From: Candidatus Rhodoblastus alkanivorans
GTDB taxonomy: Bacteria > Pseudomonadota > Alphaproteobacteria > Rhizobiales > Beijerinckiaceae
Assembly (NCBI RefSeq): GCF_022760755.1
Contig: NZ_JAIVFP010000001.1
Coordinates: forward strand, 451,501 to 515,500
Direction: 5' to 3'
Length of the DNA stretch: 64,000 nt
The position numbers and the translations under genes are program-made. Each line of letters starts with the position of its first letter. Positions within the stretch are counted from its first letter, which is position 1. Below, piece after piece: positions 49,873-58,034 of this stretch. A model generated the notes under the pieces. It searched no databases and was not told where the DNA came from. It worked only from the letters and a program-made list of their open reading frames with translations.

Positions 49873-50313
49873 CTATTTGACTTCGATCTCGATTTTCTCG
49901 GATTCGAGCGGCGGATCGTGGGGGATGTGAAAAGCGTCGCCCATGATCAACTGCAGGCTGTGCTTGCCGGGCGGCAGGTCGAGCACGGTCTCGGTCTGTC
50001 CGCCGCCGAAATGCTTGATATGGGCGTTGCTCGGCAGCGGCTGGTTCAGCGCCGCGCCGGTCGGCGCGCCCATGTCGATGAGCAGATGATGATGGGCGGT
50101 ATTGGGCTTGTCGACGCCGGCGGGGGCGACGCCCATGCCGGACAGGCCGAATTTCACCGCGACCTTGCCGTTAACGACCGCGCCATTGGCTGGTTCGATG
50201 AAATAGACCCGGGCCGACGCTGGCCAATGCGATTCGGCCGAGGCTGCGCCCAAAATACCGGGGGAGAGGCCGAAAAGGGCGGCGGCGAAGACGCTGGCGA
50301 GAATTTTTCGCAT
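49873..50313 (-). CDS. DUF4399 exported protein
   Basis: 146 residues from ATG 50313 with a signal peptide (MRKILASVFAAALFGLSPGI, cleavage near ASAES). The mature part matches DUF4399: VYFIEPANGAVVNGKVAVKFGLSGMGVAPAG, HHHLLIDMGAP, KHFGGGQTETVLDLPPG and LIMGDAFHIPHDPPLESE. Conserved His residues suggest a metal or cupredoxin-like role; function not established. A longer start 63 bases upstream lacks a signal peptide. Confidence 0.85.
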   Translation of the reverse strand: MRKILASVFAAALFGLSPGILGAASAESHWPASARVYFIEPANGAVVNGKVAVKFGLSGMGVAPAGVDKPNTAHHHLLIDMGAPTGAALNQPLPSNAHIKHFGGGQTETVLDLPPGKHSLQLIMGDAFHIPHDPPLESEKIEIEVK

Positions 50314-50391
50314 CGATCTGCTCTCCGGCATGCGGGCGGGGCCTGGAACAGGCGCCGCGCGATCCCGAAGAAACATAATGGGACATTCGGA

Positions 50392-50640
50392 TCAATTCAT
50401 GACGATCCAGTCGATCATTCTCCAATCGGAACGATTGGCCAAGGGCAAACCAGCGGCGTCGATTCCTGACCCTTCCGCTTCGAATCTGTCCTCCGCCAGG
50501 TCGAACGTAGCGAGGGGAGGTCTTGGCGCCGGTCTCCGGCGCCCCGGTCAGCGCCGCTTCGAGATCATTGTCCTGAAGCTGCGCCAGCGCGAAACCGGCC
50601 GGAACCACGCCGCCCGCGGGCGCGTCGGGCTTTGTTCGTT
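50392..50640 (-). pseudogene. Frameshifted coding remnant, unrecognised
   Basis: On the minus strand one frame reads PAGFALAQLQDNDLEAAL and then, after a frame change near 50511, LATFDLAEDRFEAEGSG and NRSDWRMIDWIVMN with stop 50392-50394. Both pieces have coding-like composition in successive frames. The protein is not recognised. It accounts for most of the 411-bp gap 50314-50724; the rest shows no gene. Confidence 0.35.
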
Positions 50641-50724
50641 TTCGGTCAAGACGGCCCCTGTCCTTTGATCAGGACGGCTCTATTTCGGCCACCTCTTCGG
50701 TATCTGTCGACGCTCGAATCGGCT

Positions 50725-51126
50725 TCATTCGGCGCGGCGGAAAACCAGCACGGCGTCGCCCTTGCCGTCGGCAAAAGTCAATTCGTCGCCGGCGATATGG
50801 AACGTCCGGGCGGCTTCGAGCGCCGTGCCGTATTTCGCCTCTATGTCGTCGAGCGGCGGCGGGCAGGCCATTTTTGTCATCGCCATCGCCCCGAAAGCGA
50901 TCGCTTCGCCGTCGATTTTCGGCTTTCCGGCGATTCGGTTGCAGCCGACGGTGGTCGCCATGCGCCCGTCGGGCAGGATGTCGAAGGACGCTTTGCTCGC
51001 GTCGAAGGCGCCGACCTCCGCGATCCGCTCGATCCGCCACTTGCCGGAGAGAGCGTTCTCAGCCGCGCTCGCTGGAGCAAGGCCAAAAAAAGCTATCGAT
51101 AATGCCAGACTTGCCGATGCGCGCAT
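50725..51126 (-). CDS. META-domain (HslJ-like) exported protein
   Basis: 133 residues from ATG 51126 with a signal peptide (MRASASLALSIAFFGLAPAS). The mature domain resembles META/HslJ: GKWRIERIAEVG, PDGRMATTVGCNRIAGK, MTKMACPPPLDD and FHIAGDELTF. HslJ in E. coli relates to heat shock and novobiocin resistance. A longer in-frame N terminus would read through the tRNA-Leu region and is rejected. The upstream 156 bp before the tRNA shows no gene. Confidence 0.75.
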   Translation of the reverse strand: MRASASLALSIAFFGLAPASAAENALSGKWRIERIAEVGAFDASKASFDILPDGRMATTVGCNRIAGKPKIDGEAIAFGAMAMTKMACPPPLDDIEAKYGTALEAARTFHIAGDELTFADGKGDAVLVFRRAE

Positions 51127-51282
51127 GAAGGCTTCCTCGATCATCGCAAGTCGCAGCCAAGCATTGCCGGCGGCGCCGGCGCAAGGGGAAACGGAAACGA
51201 CTTTTGCAGGAGAGGTGATCGCCGCGCTCGAGCGCCGGCGAAAACGTTTCGCTCGATTGGGGAGGACGACCAACTTATGTGT

Positions 51283-51367
51283 TGGTGCCCAGGAGAGGAC
51301 TCGAACCTCCACGGCTTGCACCACTGGTACCTGAAACCAGCGCGTCTACCAATTCCGCCACCTGGGC
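51283..51367 (-). tRNA. tRNA-Leu (anticodon CAG)
   Basis: 85-nt class II tRNA on the minus strand with encoded CCA. The acceptor stem is GCCCAGG/CCTGGGC. The anticodon stem CTGGT/ACCAG closes the loop TTCAGGT, giving anticodon CAG, reading CUG. The long variable arm fits tRNA-Leu. The T arm is GGTTCGAGTCC-like. Convergent and independent of its neighbours. Confidence 0.93.
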
Positions 51368-51436
51368 CCGGCGCGTCTTCTACGGGGGCGCCGGGGCGCT
51401 GTCAACATGATCGGGCGCGCAAGCTTCAAGAAAACG

Positions 51437-52222
51437 TCACCCGCCCCGCGGCTGCCCTTCCAGGGTTTCGATCGCCCTGGCCAAGGCCGCAAGATCCTGT
51501 GGGCGGGAGAGGCGATGGTCGCCGTCCTTGATCAAAGCGATCGTCGCCGGATCGGAGGCGAGGCTTTCCATCAGCCGCATGGCGTGGCGCCAGGGCACGT
51601 CGGGATCTTCCATGCCCTGCAGAATCGCCACGGGGCAATGCGTGCGGATTTCGCGCCCGAACAGGCTATTGACCTTTCCGTCCTCGAACAGGGCTCTGGT
51701 CAGGGGATAGGCCTCGCCATAGGCGTCGGCCGGACGCGTCCAGCGGCCCTCGGCGACGATCGCCCGGCGCGCCTCTTCCGGCAAGCGCGGCCAGATCAAT
51801 TCCTCGGTGAAATCGACCGCCGGCGCGATCAGGACCATGCCGGCGAGCCGCGCGCTCTCGCCGGCATCGGCCAAAGCGCGGGCGAGCAGCAGCGCGATCC
51901 AGCCGCCCATGGACGAGCCGACCACGATCTGCGGGCCCCGCGTCAGGGCGCGAAAAACGGCAAGCGCCTGCGCCGCCCATTTGCCGATCGTCCCGTCGGC
52001 GAAAGCGCCATCCGATTTGCCATGGCCGGAATAATCGAAGCGCAGGCAGGGGCGGCTCTGTGCTTCGGCGAGCGAATCGAGAAATTGCGCCTTGGACCCC
52101 CGCATGTCCGAGCGGAAGCCGCCGAGCCAGAACAGGCCGGGTGGAACGTTTCCCGCGCGGGCGAGATAAGCAAGGCGCGGCGCGCCGGGACTCGGCGAAA
52201 AGAATGCGGCTGTGTCGGTCAT
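51437..52222 (-). CDS. Alpha/beta hydrolase
   Basis: 261 residues from ATG 52222. The nucleophile elbow is VVGSSMGGWIALL (GxSxG with Ser); the Asp is near ILQGMEDPDVPW and the His in KDGDHRLSRPQDL. LAYLARAGNVPPGLFWLGGF precedes the fold core. Related to serine-peptidase-like hydrolases; substrate unknown. Divergent from the glycosyltransferase gene. Confidence 0.85.
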   Translation of the reverse strand: MTDTAAFFSPSPGAPRLAYLARAGNVPPGLFWLGGFRSDMRGSKAQFLDSLAEAQSRPCLRFDYSGHGKSDGAFADGTIGKWAAQALAVFRALTRGPQIVVGSSMGGWIALLLARALADAGESARLAGMVLIAPAVDFTEELIWPRLPEEARRAIVAEGRWTRPADAYGEAYPLTRALFEDGKVNSLFGREIRTHCPVAILQGMEDPDVPWRHAMRLMESLASDPATIALIKDGDHRLSRPQDLAALARAIETLEGQPRGG

Positions 52223-52287
52223 TTGGCGATCGGTTTGGGGCAGGGCTAAGGTGCGACCCGTGATTCGTTTGTCAAGCGGGAGCCGGC

Positions 52288-53466
52288 ATGACGCCATGGG
52301 GCGCGGAAGGGGAGATTGACGCTCAGGCGCTGTTCGGCCGCGCGATTCTTCAGGTCGTTCCCGCGCTCGATTCCAGCGCTTCGGCCTGTGTCGAACTGGC
52401 GGCGAGCCTCGCCGAGGTCGGAGCGCGGGCGCTGGTCGCGGGGCGGCCGGGCCGCCTGGTGAGCGAATTGCAGGCGCGCGGCGGCGTTTTCACCTCTTTC
52501 GCGGCGGCGACCCGCAATCCCTGGCAGGCCTGGCGCAACCGGCGGCGGCTCGCCCAGCTCGCGCTGCGCGAGGGCGTGGAGCTGATCCATGTCCGCTCGG
52601 GCGCGGACGCTTATGCCGCGCTCCATGCGGCGCGTCAGGCGCGCGTGCCGCTGGTGGCGGATTTCGAGCCGGGCGACGAGGCGGTCGCGCTCGAAGCCGA
52701 TTCGATCATTTTTTACGCGCGCGAGCTGATGGAGACGGTTCTGGCGCGCCGGCCGGCGCTCGCAGCCAAGGCCGTCCGCGGCTTGCACGGCGTCGATCTG
52801 CGGGTGTTTTCGCCGGAGGCGGTCGAAGCGGCGCGCGTCCGCCGCCTGCGCGAGGCCTTGGGCGTGAAGCCCCATGTGCGCCTGGTCGTCGCCCTGGAGC
52901 TGCCGGCGGAGCGACGGCAGAATTTTCTGGCGGCGGCGGCCCAGCTCAAGGCGCGGAACTTTTTCGCCAATGACGCGCAGGAGGCGCGTTTCGTCTGGCT
53001 GCGCGGCGAGGGCGAGACGGCGTCCCCGGCTTTCGACGCCGAGGCGGCGCGGCTCGGGCTCGGGGAACTGGTGCTGCAGATCGACTGGCCGGACCGCGCC
53101 GCCGCCTGCCTCGCGGCGGCTTTGGTGGTGGCGCCGGCGCAACGATCGGCGCTTTGCGTCGAAGCCCAGGCGCTCGGCGCCCCGCTTGCGGCGCTGCAGG
53201 CGTCGGGCGAGCGCGACGAAGTCGAGGTCGTGCTGGCGCCGCCGCAGGTCGAGGCGGCGCTGCGCACCGGTTGGCTGGCGCAGCCCGGTCCGCCGGCGGC
53301 CCTGATTCGGGCCATCGAGGAGGCCCTGCGTCTCGGCGCGACAGCGCGCGAAAACCTCGCCCATCGCGCCCGCGCTCACGCCCGGAACTTTTCGACCGAG
53401 CGCATGAACGCCATCACCCTGGCGGTTTACGCCCGGCATTTCGGCGCCGGCGATCAGGCGTCCTGA
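52288..53466 (+). CDS. Glycosyltransferase family 4-like protein
   Basis: 392 residues. The N-terminal Rossmann half reads AILQVVPALDSSASACVELA, and the LREGVELIHVRSG block follows GT4 logic. The C-terminal half contains KAVRGLHGVDLRVFSP (donor-site style) and the GVKPHVRLVVALEL start of the second Rossmann domain. The usual E-x7-E is degenerate. It could act on lipopolysaccharide or another surface glycan; acceptor unknown. Directly upstream of the infC promoter region. Confidence 0.7.
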   Translation: MTPWGAEGEIDAQALFGRAILQVVPALDSSASACVELAASLAEVGARALVAGRPGRLVSELQARGGVFTSFAAATRNPWQAWRNRRRLAQLALREGVELIHVRSGADAYAALHAARQARVPLVADFEPGDEAVALEADSIIFYARELMETVLARRPALAAKAVRGLHGVDLRVFSPEAVEAARVRRLREALGVKPHVRLVVALELPAERRQNFLAAAAQLKARNFFANDAQEARFVWLRGEGETASPAFDAEAARLGLGELVLQIDWPDRAAACLAAALVVAPAQRSALCVEAQALGAPLAALQASGERDEVEVVLAPPQVEAALRTGWLAQPGPPAALIRAIEEALRLGATARENLAHRARAHARNFSTERMNAITLAVYARHFGAGDQAS

Positions 53467-53497
53467 TGGAAATCGCGCCTCTTGCGCAAATGCGCCG

Positions 53498-53526
53498 TTG
53501 ACTTTAGCCTGCTTTGTCACAATCTT
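53498..53526 (+). promoter_or_regulatory. Candidate infC promoter
   Basis: TTGACT, 17 bases and AATCTT lie about 155 bp before the infC start. The -35 is good and the -10 weak. No other gene occupies 53467-53680. The long leader may carry regulatory structure, as infC leaders do in other bacteria. Confidence 0.35.
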
Positions 53527-53680
53527 GTCGGCGGTTGGTCCTCGTGGTTTCGGTCGCGGGGACTTTTGCTGTAGATGAAATTTTTCCAGCGTTCTGAAGA
53601 GACCGCAGGCCGAGGTCGCCGCCACCGACCGTTCGCGCGCCCGACCCGGTCTCCCAGAACCTTGCCAAGGAGAACAGACC

Positions 53681-54220
53681 ATTCGCCGCCCCATGAAAGC
53701 CCCCCCGGTACCGCAGAAGGAGGGACCCCGCATCAACCGGGACATTCGCGTCCGTGAAGTGCAACTGATCGATTCGGAAGGCCAGAATCGAGGCGTCGTC
53801 GACGTTCTCGAAGCTTTGCGGCTGTCCGAGGAAGATGGTCTCGATCTGGTCGAGATCGTGCCGAACGCCAATCCTCCGGTCTGCAAAATCCTCGATTACG
53901 GCAAATATCGTTTCAATGAACAGAAAAAGGCCTCCGAGGCCCGCAAGCGCCAAAAGGTCGTCGAGATCAAGGAGATCAAGCTCCGCCCGGGCATCGACGA
54001 CCATGACTACGAGACCAAGATGAAGGCGGTGAAGCGCTTTTTCGAGGAGGGCGACAAGGTCAAGTTCGTCCTGCGCTTCCGCGGTCGCGAAATGGCCCAT
54101 CAGGAACTCGGATTCAAGGTGCTCGAAAGGGTCAAAGCTGAAACCGCCCCGCTCGCCAAGGTCGAGTTGGAGCCGTCGATGGACGGGCGCCAGATGATCA
54201 TGGTGCTTGCGCCGAGGTGA
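53681..54220 (+). CDS. infC: Translation initiation factor IF-3
   Basis: 179 residues if started at AUU 53681, otherwise 175 from ATG 53693. AAGGAG (53667-53672) lies eight bases before ATT 53681, ideal spacing; the ATG is 20 bases from it. AUU starts that restrict IF-3 through its own proofreading are known in E. coli infC. The protein is typical: [37 protein letters not shown] and [16 protein letters not shown]. rpmI and rplT, usual partners, do not follow. Confidence 0.92.
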   Translation: MRRPMKAPPVPQKEGPRINRDIRVREVQLIDSEGQNRGVVDVLEALRLSEEDGLDLVEIVPNANPPVCKILDYGKYRFNEQKKASEARKRQKVVEIKEIKLRPGIDDHDYETKMKAVKRFFEEGDKVKFVLRFRGREMAHQELGFKVLERVKAETAPLAKVELEPSMDGRQMIMVLAPR

Positions 54221-54597
54221 TTCACGCCTTGCCCGTGGCCCGCGCCCGGACTTGACACCCGGCCGCGAATTGGCCGGGCCGCCGCGCGATGAACGCCGCG
54301 CGGCTTGTGACGCGCCGGCCTTCGGCGCGCGCCCACGCGCGGTTAACACAACGTTGCCGAACTCCTCCTTTATTTCGATTCGAACGGAAGTGGCCTGACC
54401 GCGGCGTCTTGACTTCGGTCTGGTTTTGCGAGCGACTTGCCGCTGAAAGGCGGCGCCGTCCGCATTTCAAGGCAAAGGTCGGCGCGGACGCCGCCCGTCG
54501 TCTCGGAGAAATGCGATGAGCCCTTCAGGTCCGCTGAAAGATTTCGTGGACGAGACGGAGCGGGCGCCGTTGCCCCATGTCGGCGCAGGGGGGCGCA
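54221..54597. other. Gap between infC and the exchanger remnant
   Basis: 377 bp with no recognised gene. A stem CCCGGCC/GGCCGGG with a 7-base loop lies near 54260 but lacks a T-tract, so it is a poor terminator. A 29-codon open frame starting at 54516 (MSPSGPLKDF...) has no family and is not called. rpmI-rplT, often found after infC, are absent. Confidence 0.6.
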
Positions 54598-55739
54598 TTG
54601 AATGAACTTGTCCTGATCTGACTGGAATTCGCAGCCTGCCTCACGTTGATCGGCGTCGCCGGGCCGGAATTGTGCCGCAGCGGCGACGTGCTTGCGGAGC
54701 GGACAGGTTTCTCGGGCAATTGGATCGGCATCACGTTGCTGGCCGCCGTGACCTCGCTTCCGGAACTGGCCATCGGCGTCAGTTCGGTCACGCTGGCGGA
54801 CGCGCCCGACATCGCGATCGGCAACGCCTTCGGCAGTTGCAACTTCAATCTGCTGATGCTCGTCGCGCTCGATTTCCTGCTGCGCGGCGAAAGCGTCTAT
54901 CGGCGGGCGCGCATCGGCCACGTGCTCCCGGCCGGATTCGGCGTCATTCTGATTGGCGTCGCGGGCATGAATCTGTCCATGCACGGACATGGCGTCGGAT
55001 TCCGGATCGGCCACGTTGGCGGCTACGCGCCTGTGATCCTGTTGCTCTATGTTCTCGCGATGCGGACGGTCTTCCTCTACGAGCGCGAACATCGCGAGGA
55101 ATATGCCGAGGAGATCGCCGACCGTTATCCGCAGATGACGGCGCGCGCAGCGGCGCTGCGCTTCGCCGCGGCCACGGCGCTGATTGTCGCGGCCGGCGTG
55201 TGGCTGCCCTTCGTTGCGGAACGTCTGGCCGCGGCGATGGGCTGGAACACGACTTTCGTCGGCACGCTTTTCGTCGCCGGCGCGACCTCGCTGCCAGAAG
55301 TGGTCGTGACTGTTTCCGCAGTCCGCATCGGCGCGCTGGACATGGCGATCGGCAATCTTCTCGGCAGCAATCTGTTCAATATGGCGGGCGTCGCGCTGTC
55401 CGATCTCCTCTATCTCAAGGGGCCGATTCTCGCGCATGTCTCGCCGATCCACGCGGTGTCGGCCTGTCGGGCCTGGCGATGACCGGAATATTCATCGTCG
55501 GGTTGCTGTATCGGCCGCAGGTTCGCCTTTTCAAGGCCATAGGCTGGGCCAGCGTCGGGCTTTCCGCCGTCTATCTGTTCAATTCCTATGTGATTTATGT
55601 CTATCAAGGTTCAAGGATCGTGGATGAGATCAGCGCTACCGCCGAGAACGCGGCGCCCGTTTGGCGTCCCGCAACAGGGAGTCATCCACATGCCATGCCT
55701 CGGCGCGATCTTCGTGGCGGCGCCGCTTTCGTCGCCTGA
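54598..55739 (+). pseudogene. Sodium/calcium exchanger-family gene, broken by a stop and a frameshift
   Basis: A CaxA/YrbG-like exchanger: two alpha repeats are visible as LLAAVTSLPELAIGVSSVTL and FVAGATSLPEVVVTVSAVRI with GNAFGSCNFNLLML and GNLLGSNLFNMAGV. Near the N terminus the expected frame reads LVLI-stop-LEFAACLTLIG: TGA at 54619-54621 replaces what looks like a Trp. Near 55462-55466 one base appears lost: frame one ends at TGA 55480-55482, while the sequel LSGLAMTGIFIVGLLYRPQV continues in another frame to 55739. The middle 278 residues remain open, so the damage is recent. It cannot encode a complete carrier as read. Confidence 0.8.
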
Positions 55740-55770
55740 AGGCGGCGTCTACACATGAGCGCCCGTTCGG

Positions 55771-56043
55771 ATGGATGATCGCCCGACCCGGTCCTGGCTC
55801 GAAAAGCTGCGCGATCCGCACTGGCGCCCGCTGCGCATTCCCGTCGGCGTCGTGCTGGTCGTCGCCGGAGTTTTCGGCTTCCTGCCGCTCGTCGGCTTCT
55901 GGATGATCCCATTGGGCCTTTCGCTCCTGGCGGTCGATTTTCCCGCCGCGGCGAAGGCCGATCGCTGGATCGCCCGGAAGTCCCGGAGCGTCGTCGCGTG
56001 GCTGCGGCGGCGCGGCCCGCTCCCGCCGGAAAAGTCAGAATGA
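55771..56043 (+). CDS. Small PGPGW-type transmembrane protein
   Basis: 90 residues. One or two hydrophobic segments around PVGVVLVVAGVFGFLPLVGF and MIPLGLSLLAVDFP, a layout resembling the alphaproteobacterial putative transmembrane PGPGW family. A basic C-terminal stretch follows (WIARKSRSVVAWLRRRG). Function unknown. Overlaps the convergent universal stress protein gene by nine bases at their 3' ends. Confidence 0.7.
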   Translation: MDDRPTRSWLEKLRDPHWRPLRIPVGVVLVVAGVFGFLPLVGFWMIPLGLSLLAVDFPAAAKADRWIARKSRSVVAWLRRRGPLPPEKSE

Positions 56044-56862
56044 ATAGAGCACTGGAACCCTTGCTTCGTTCAGCATCAGGTTGGTTACGCCTCCGATCGC
56101 CAGTTCCACCAGGCGGGAATGAGCGAATGCGCCCATGACCAGCAGGCTGACCGGCATGGAGCCGATGTGCTGCATCAAGGTTCTGCCGGCGTCGGCGCCG
56201 ACGAGGGGAAGATTGGTCACGCTGACATTGGCGCCATGGCGGCTCAGGCGCCGCGCGAGTTCCGCGCCGCGAACGTCATTGGCGTCGTCCGTCGCGCAAG
56301 CCACCTCGACGTAAGCGGCTTTTTCCAGCAAAGGCATGGCGTCGCTGGCGGCGCGCGCCGCCTTGGCGCCGCCGTCCCATGCGACGACGACCTTGTCCAG
56401 GGTCGGGCCGGCGTCCCATTCCTGCGGAACGACCAGGACCGGGCGGCCGGATTTGAAGAGCACGTCCTCGATCAATTTGAGGTCGGCGCGCAGGACGGAT
56501 TTCGGCTGCGAGACAATGACGAGGTCGCTGAGGCGCGACGCGGCGACGAAGGTCTTTCCGGCGTCGTATTGGGAGAGCTGCGCGATCGCGCAATCCAGGT
56601 TGATCCCTGCGAGCCGCGCTGAGGTTTCGATGTGGAGACCGAGGCTTTTCGCCTTGGCGAGGCGCTCGTCATTGACTTCGGCGATGATCGCGTCGGCCAA
56701 AGGCAGAATGTCGATCCCGGGGAAATCGACGCGTTGCGCATTGGCCAGCACGGACAGATGCGCGCCCTCCCGCCGCGCCAATTCGATCGCGTAGTCGATC
56801 GCGGCGTCCGCCTGCGGACTTTCATTCACGTTCAAGAGCAGCTGGATGGTCTTGTAAGTCAA
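56035..56862 (-). CDS. Universal stress protein (tandem UspA-like)
   Basis: 275 residues, two UspA-like halves. The second ends with LPLVGADAGRTLMQHIGSMP-VSLLVMGAFAHSRLVELAIGG, close to the GxxG-x9-G(S/T) nucleotide signature, although the exact ATP motif is degenerate. Typical start MTYKTIQLLLNVNESPQADA. Such proteins help survival under starvation or oxidative stress. It is divergent from ppk2 with a 167-bp gap that shows no further gene. Confidence 0.88.
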   Translation of the reverse strand: MTYKTIQLLLNVNESPQADAAIDYAIELARREGAHLSVLANAQRVDFPGIDILPLADAIIAEVNDERLAKAKSLGLHIETSARLAGINLDCAIAQLSQYDAGKTFVAASRLSDLVIVSQPKSVLRADLKLIEDVLFKSGRPVLVVPQEWDAGPTLDKVVVAWDGGAKAARAASDAMPLLEKAAYVEVACATDDANDVRGAELARRLSRHGANVSVTNLPLVGADAGRTLMQHIGSMPVSLLVMGAFAHSRLVELAIGGVTNLMLNEARVPVLYSF

Positions 56863-57029
56863 TGAGGGACCTTTTCTCTCGATCGAATCAGGTCGAAATC
56901 ATACAGGCGGATTGCGATCCGGCGCCAGTCGCCGATTCATTTCTGCTCGTCGGCCTCCTCTGCTACGCTGCCGAAAAAGCGGCAGGCGGACATTCGACCC
57001 GCCAAGCCCGAAAGGGAGGAGACCGGCCC

Positions 57030-57932
57030 ATGCCGAGAAAGGAAATACTCGATCGCATCGAGAAATATGTCCATCCGTTCCGCGTGACTTCGGGCGCGGG
57101 TTTCCGTCTCAAGGATTTCGACGCCGGCGACACCTGCGGCCTCAAGATGGACAAGGACGAGGCGGCCGAGCTTCTCGCGCGCGGCAGCGAATGGCTCGCC
57201 GAGGAGCAGGATATGCTCTACGCCTAGGACCGCTGGTCGCTGCTGCTCGTGTTCCAGGCGATGGACGCCGCCGGCAAGGACGGCACGATCAAGCACGTCA
57301 TGTCGCGGGTCAATCCGCAGGGCTGCGAGGTGACCTCCTTCAAACAGCCCTCGGCCGAGGAATTGTCGCACGATTTCCTGTGGCGCTACGCCAAGGCCGT
57401 TCCCGCGCGCGGCCGGATCGGCATTTTCAACCGCTCCTATTACGAGGAGGTCCTGGTCGTGCGCGTGCACCAGCAGTTGCTGAGCCTCCAGAAACTGCCG
57501 CCGCGATATGTCTCGAAGAAAATCTGGGACGAACGGCTCGCCGACATAGCCCAGTTCGAGGACTACCTCACCCGTCAGGGCGTCATCGTCCTCAAATTCT
57601 TCCTCAACCTGTCCAGGAAAGAGCAGAAGAAGCGCTTCATGAAGCGGCTCGACGATCCCGACCGGAATTGGAAATTCTCGCCCTCGGACGTGCGCGAAAG
57701 GCGCTATTGGGACGATTACCAGCATGCTTTCGAGGAGGCGATTCGCGCCACCACCACGAAGCGCGCGCCCTGGTATGTCGTGCCGGCCGACAACAAATGG
57801 TTCACCCGCCTGGTCGTCGCCGTGGCGATCGTCGACGTGGTGGAGGGCCTGGACCTCGCTTATCCCAAGGTCGATCCGACGATGAAACAAGAACTCGTCG
57901 CCGCGCGCGCCGAGCTTGAATCAGAAACGTGA
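57030..57932 (+). pseudogene. Polyphosphate kinase 2 (PPK2), interrupted by an amber stop
   Basis: From ATG 57030 (ribosome-binding site AGGGAGGAG) the frame reads MPRKEILDRIEKYVHPFRVT and stops at TAG 57225-57227, codon 66, in LYA-stop-DRWSLLLVFQAMDA. Relatives have LYAQDRW here, so CAG to TAG is the simplest explanation. The rest stays open to TGA 57930-57932: Walker A MDAAGKDGTIKH, Walker B region RIGIFNRSYYEEVLVVRVH and the lid (RKEQKKRF). PPK2 enzymes phosphorylate nucleotides with polyphosphate. A shorter product from GTG 57249 or ATG 57261 could retain Walker A but would lose about 70 residues. Confidence 0.85.
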
Positions 57933-57945
57933 CCGGCCACGCCAG

Positions 57946-57952
57946 AAAAAAA
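57946..57952 (+). repeat. A7 tract at the expected start of the Na/Pi cotransporter gene
   Basis: Seven adenines in an otherwise GC-rich region, 17 bases after GTG 57929. With six A, the frame from GTG 57929 would run straight into the cotransporter (..TAISVLGGIGLFLLGM). With seven it is out of frame. Confidence 0.9.
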
Positions 57953-58034
57953 TCGCGGATCCAAGCGTTGGGAAGGAAGGCGCACGTCGACGGCGATTTC
58001 GGTACTGGGCGGGATAGGCCTTTTCCTTCTGGGC

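Noticed and set aside
54250-54280. Terminator after infC (CCCGGCC/GGCCGGG hairpin)
   Set aside because: No T-tract follows; stem alone is common in GC-rich DNA.
54516-54604. 29-codon ORF MSPSGPLKDF... upstream of the exchanger remnant
   Set aside because: No homologue, short, no clear operon partner; probably chance.
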